Source of the DNA: UBA931 sp036825435
GTDB taxonomy: Bacteria > Pseudomonadota > Gammaproteobacteria > Burkholderiales > Casimicrobiaceae
Assembly (NCBI GenBank): GCA_036825435.1
Contig: DAISYG010000045.1
Coordinates: forward strand, 1 to 16,271
Direction: 5' to 3'
Length of the DNA stretch: 16,271 nt
In this document: piece by piece, positions 14,324 through 16,271 of the stretch
How the letters are laid out: the number at the start of each line of letters is the position of its first letter
How positions within the stretch are numbered: the first letter of the stretch is position 1
The notes under the pieces: generated by a model
Database searches by the model: none
Told to the model about the DNA's origin: nothing
The model's input: only the letters and a program-made list of their open reading frames with translations
Translations under genes and position numbers: made by a program

Positions 14324-16111
14324 TTGAAGCGTACCAACTACTGCGGACTGATTAACGAGAGCCTTCTGGGCGAGACCATCACGGTGATGGGCTGGGTGCA
14401 CCGCCGTCGCGACCACGGCGGCGTGATTTTCATCGACTTGCGCGACCGCGAAGGACTGTTGCAGGTTGTATTTGACCCGGACAATCCGAAAACATTTTCC
14501 GTGGCAGAAAAACTGCGCAACGAATATGTGGTGCGCGTAACCGGTCTGGTACGCAACCGCCCCGAAGGAACAGTGAATCCGAATCTGACTTCAGGAAAAA
14601 TCGAAGTGCTGGCACGCGAAATCGAACTCTTGAACCCATCGCTGCCGCCGCCGTTTCATCTGGACGACGAAGGTATTTCGGAAACCGTGCGTCTGGAAAA
14701 CCGTATCATCGATCTACGTCGTCCGCAGATGCAGTACAACCTGATGTTGCGCCACAAAGTCGCCATGTCGGCGCGACGCTACCTTGACGGGCATGGTTTT
14801 ATCGACATTGAAACACCGATGCTGTACAAATCGACACCCGAAGGCGCGCGCGAGTTCCTCGTGCCGTCACGCATTCACCATGGACAGTTTTACGCGTTGC
14901 CGCAATCTCCGCAACTGTTCAAACAGATGCTGATGATGGCCGGGTTTGACCGCTACTACCAGATCGTCAAATGCTTCCGCGACGAAGACCTGCGCGCCGA
15001 TCGCCAGCCCGAATTCACCCAGATTGATATCGAAACTTCCTTCCTTGATGAGCAGGAAATCCGCGACATCATGGAAGGCCTGGTGCGCACCATGTTCCGC
15101 GACGGGCTTGGGGTTGAGCTCCCCGACCCGTTCCCGGTGCTTTCCTACGCTGAAGTCATGCGCGACTATGGCTCGGACAAGCCCGACCTGCGCGTGCCGC
15201 TCAAATTCACCGAGCTGACCGACCTGATGAAAACCGTGGAGTTCAAGGTATTCCGGGCGGCTGCCGACATGAAGTATGGGCGGGTTGTGGCACTGCGCGT
15301 TCCGGGTGGCAGCAAACTGTCGCGCAAGGAAATCGACGACTACACCTCGTTCGTCGGCATTTACGGCGCGAAAGGTCTGGCGTACATCAAGGTTAACGAT
15401 GCATCGCAACCGAATGAAAAAGGGTTGCAATCGCCCGTCGTCAAATTCCTGCCAGAGAATGTGTTGCAGGAAATCCTCAAATGTACCGGCGCACAGGATG
15501 GCGATTTGATTTTCTTTGGTGCCGACCATGAAAAGGTCGTCAACGATGCCATCGGTGCGTTGCGCGCCAAAGTGGGGCATCAGCTCGGGCTGGCGGAAAA
15601 AGCCTGGCGCCCATTGTGGGTTGTGGACTTTCCGATGTTCGAATTCAACGAAGAAAGCAAAACCTGGTCGGCACGTCACCATCCGTTCACCGCACCCAAA
15701 GACGGGCACGAAGACCTGTTCACCAGCGATCCGGAGAAAGCGCTTGCCAAGGCCTACGACGTGGTACTGAACGGTTGGGAAATCGGCGGTGGTTCGGTGC
15801 GGATCCACCGTCAGGATGTGCAGGCCAAGGTATTTGACGCGATGAAAATCTCGCCGGAAGACCAGCAGCGCAAATTCGGGTTCCTGCTCAAGGCACTGCA
15901 ATACGGCACCCCACCGCATGGTGGTATCGCATTCGGACTGGATCGTATCCTGACCCTGATGACTGGCTCCGAGTCCATCCGCGACGTGATTGCCTTCCCG
16001 AAAACACAACGCGGTCAGGACTTGCTGGTCGAAGCACCGAGCCCGGTCACCGAACAACAACTGCGCGACCTGCATATCCGCGTACGCGCGACGGATTCGG
16101 CCAAATCATAG
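14324..16111 (+). CDS. aspS: Aspartyl-tRNA synthetase (probably non-discriminating, Asp/Asn), AspS
   Basis: Class II synthetase attaching aspartate to tRNA; 595 residues with a TTG start. The N-terminal OB-fold anticodon domain (YCGLINESLLGETITVMGWV, then RRRDHGGVIFIDLRDREG) is followed by class II motif 2 CFRDEDLRADRQPEFTQID (from C217), the bacterial GAD-type insertion (about 290-420) and motif 3 GGIAFGLDRILTLM (533-546). His31 and Gly82 (RPEGTVNPN) match the residues that, in Pseudomonas aeruginosa AspRS, relax recognition so that tRNA-Asn is also charged; discriminating enzymes such as that of E. coli have Leu and Lys there. Such organisms convert Asp-tRNA-Asn to Asn-tRNA-Asn with GatCAB, which is not in the window. 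A strong terminator lies 25 nt after the stop. Confidence 0.97.
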   Translation: MKRTNYCGLINESLLGETITVMGWVHRRRDHGGVIFIDLRDREGLLQVVFDPDNPKTFSVAEKLRNEYVVRVTGLVRNRPEGTVNPNLTSGKIEVLAREIELLNPSLPPPFHLDDEGISETVRLENRIIDLRRPQMQYNLMLRHKVAMSARRYLDGHGFIDIETPMLYKSTPEGAREFLVPSRIHHGQFYALPQSPQLFKQMLMMAGFDRYYQIVKCFRDEDLRADRQPEFTQIDIETSFLDEQEIRDIMEGLVRTMFRDGLGVELPDPFPVLSYAEVMRDYGSDKPDLRVPLKFTELTDLMKTVEFKVFRAAADMKYGRVVALRVPGGSKLSRKEIDDYTSFVGIYGAKGLAYIKVNDASQPNEKGLQSPVVKFLPENVLQEILKCTGAQDGDLIFFGADHEKVVNDAIGALRAKVGHQLGLAEKAWRPLWVVDFPMFEFNEESKTWSARHHPFTAPKDGHEDLFTSDPEKALAKAYDVVLNGWEIGGGSVRIHRQDVQAKVFDAMKISPEDQQRKFGFLLKALQYGTPPHGGIAFGLDRILTLMTGSESIRDVIAFPKTQRGQDLLVEAPSPVTEQQLRDLHIRVRATDSAKS

Positions 16112-16135
16112 TTCGCACGTTTAGGTACACTCAAC

Positions 16136-16167
16136 AAAAGCTCGGAAATAGGAATTTCCGAGCTTTT
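16136..16167. terminator. Strong intrinsic terminator after aspS (probably bidirectional)
   Basis: AAAAGCTCGGAAAT (16136-16149), loop AGGA, ATTTCCGAGCTTTT (16154-16167) form a perfect 14-bp stem. The T run at the end continues one base further on the + strand, and the leading four A give a T tract on the - strand. It may also end a convergent gene whose stop would be at 16191. Confidence 0.9.
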
Positions 16168-16190
16168 TCTTTGTGAATTATCAGGGGTTT

Positions 16191-16271
16191 TTATTGCTTT
16201 TTCGACGTTTGTATTTTGCAATGATCGCTGCCGGTCTCGCCCGGCTGGCGAGTTACTTTTTTGCGCGGACA
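16191..16271 (-). CDS. Possible C-terminal end of a convergent unrecognised gene
   Basis: The - strand is open from the window edge (16271) to a TAA at 16193-16191, encoding 26 residues rich in Lys, Arg, Gln and Ser (for example KKVTRQPGETGSDHCK, ending TSKKQ). It would end just before the aspS terminator, which also works on this strand, giving a tidy convergent arrangement. I do not recognise the family. The + strand is also open here, from a GTG at 16173 or an ATG at 16221 to the edge, so a + gene starting here is the alternative. Confidence 0.4.
   Translation of the reverse strand, partial: CPRKKVTRQPGETGSDHCKIQTSKKQ

Noticed and set aside
14867..16075. A 402-codon open frame on the - strand inside aspS
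   Set aside because: It lies entirely within a clearly identified aspS, shows no recognisable domain, and follows from codon bias of the real gene.
1..16271. CRISPR array, tRNA or rRNA gene, IS element, prophage
   Set aside because: No regularly spaced repeats, no tRNA cloverleaf or rRNA signature, and no transposase or integrase motifs were seen on either strand.

Overview
The window looks like chromosomal DNA of a betaproteobacterium with moderate GC content. The evidence is the block gltX / pyrG-kdsA-eno-ftsB-SpoU methyltransferase / aspS, an argA-yggX pair, a metal-type KdsA, and an aspartyl-tRNA synthetase carrying the residues of non-discriminating enzymes. A flavoprotein plus small tetraheme cytochrome c pair and a DsbI-type oxidoreductase suggest a respiratory, anaerobic or facultative lifestyle, as in Sutterellaceae-like Burkholderiales. 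That family-level placement is inference.

Layout. 1-833 (+): the 3' end of a flavocytochrome-c-type flavin subunit, with a disturbed reading frame at the window edge, followed by a periplasmic tetraheme cytochrome c. 852-878: bidirectional terminator. 886-3150 (-): uvrD. 3248-6493 (+): argA, yggX, a dsbI-like gene and an hslO (Hsp33) variant, closed by a bidirectional terminator at 6492-6519. 6556-7598 (-): two type IV pilin-like genes, pilE-like then fimT-like. 7605-7780: a divergent intergenic region with a long imperfect inverted repeat just upstream of gltX. 7781-9217 (+): gltX. 9287-14201 (+): pyrG-kdsA-eno-ftsB-SpoU methyltransferase, tightly packed with two ATGA overlaps. 14324-16111 (+): aspS with a TTG start. 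16136-16167: strong terminator. 16191-16271 (-): possible C-terminus of a convergent gene.

Most of the window is housekeeping: DNA repair, arginine and CTP synthesis, Kdo synthesis for lipopolysaccharide, glycolysis, cell division, tRNA charging and RNA modification. I found no defence system, CRISPR array, prophage, IS element or tRNA/rRNA gene, and no clearly new multi-gene system. The most notable points are: the Hsp33 homologue has lost two of its four zinc-binding redox-switch cysteines (C-x-Y ... D-x-x-C instead of CxC ... CxxC); GltX has lost two of four zinc ligands in the same half-site pattern; a long inverted repeat sits in the gltX promoter region; AspRS carries His31 and Gly82, pointing to the transamidation route for Asn-tRNA; and the flavin subunit lacks the active-site His and Arg expected of a fumarate reductase.
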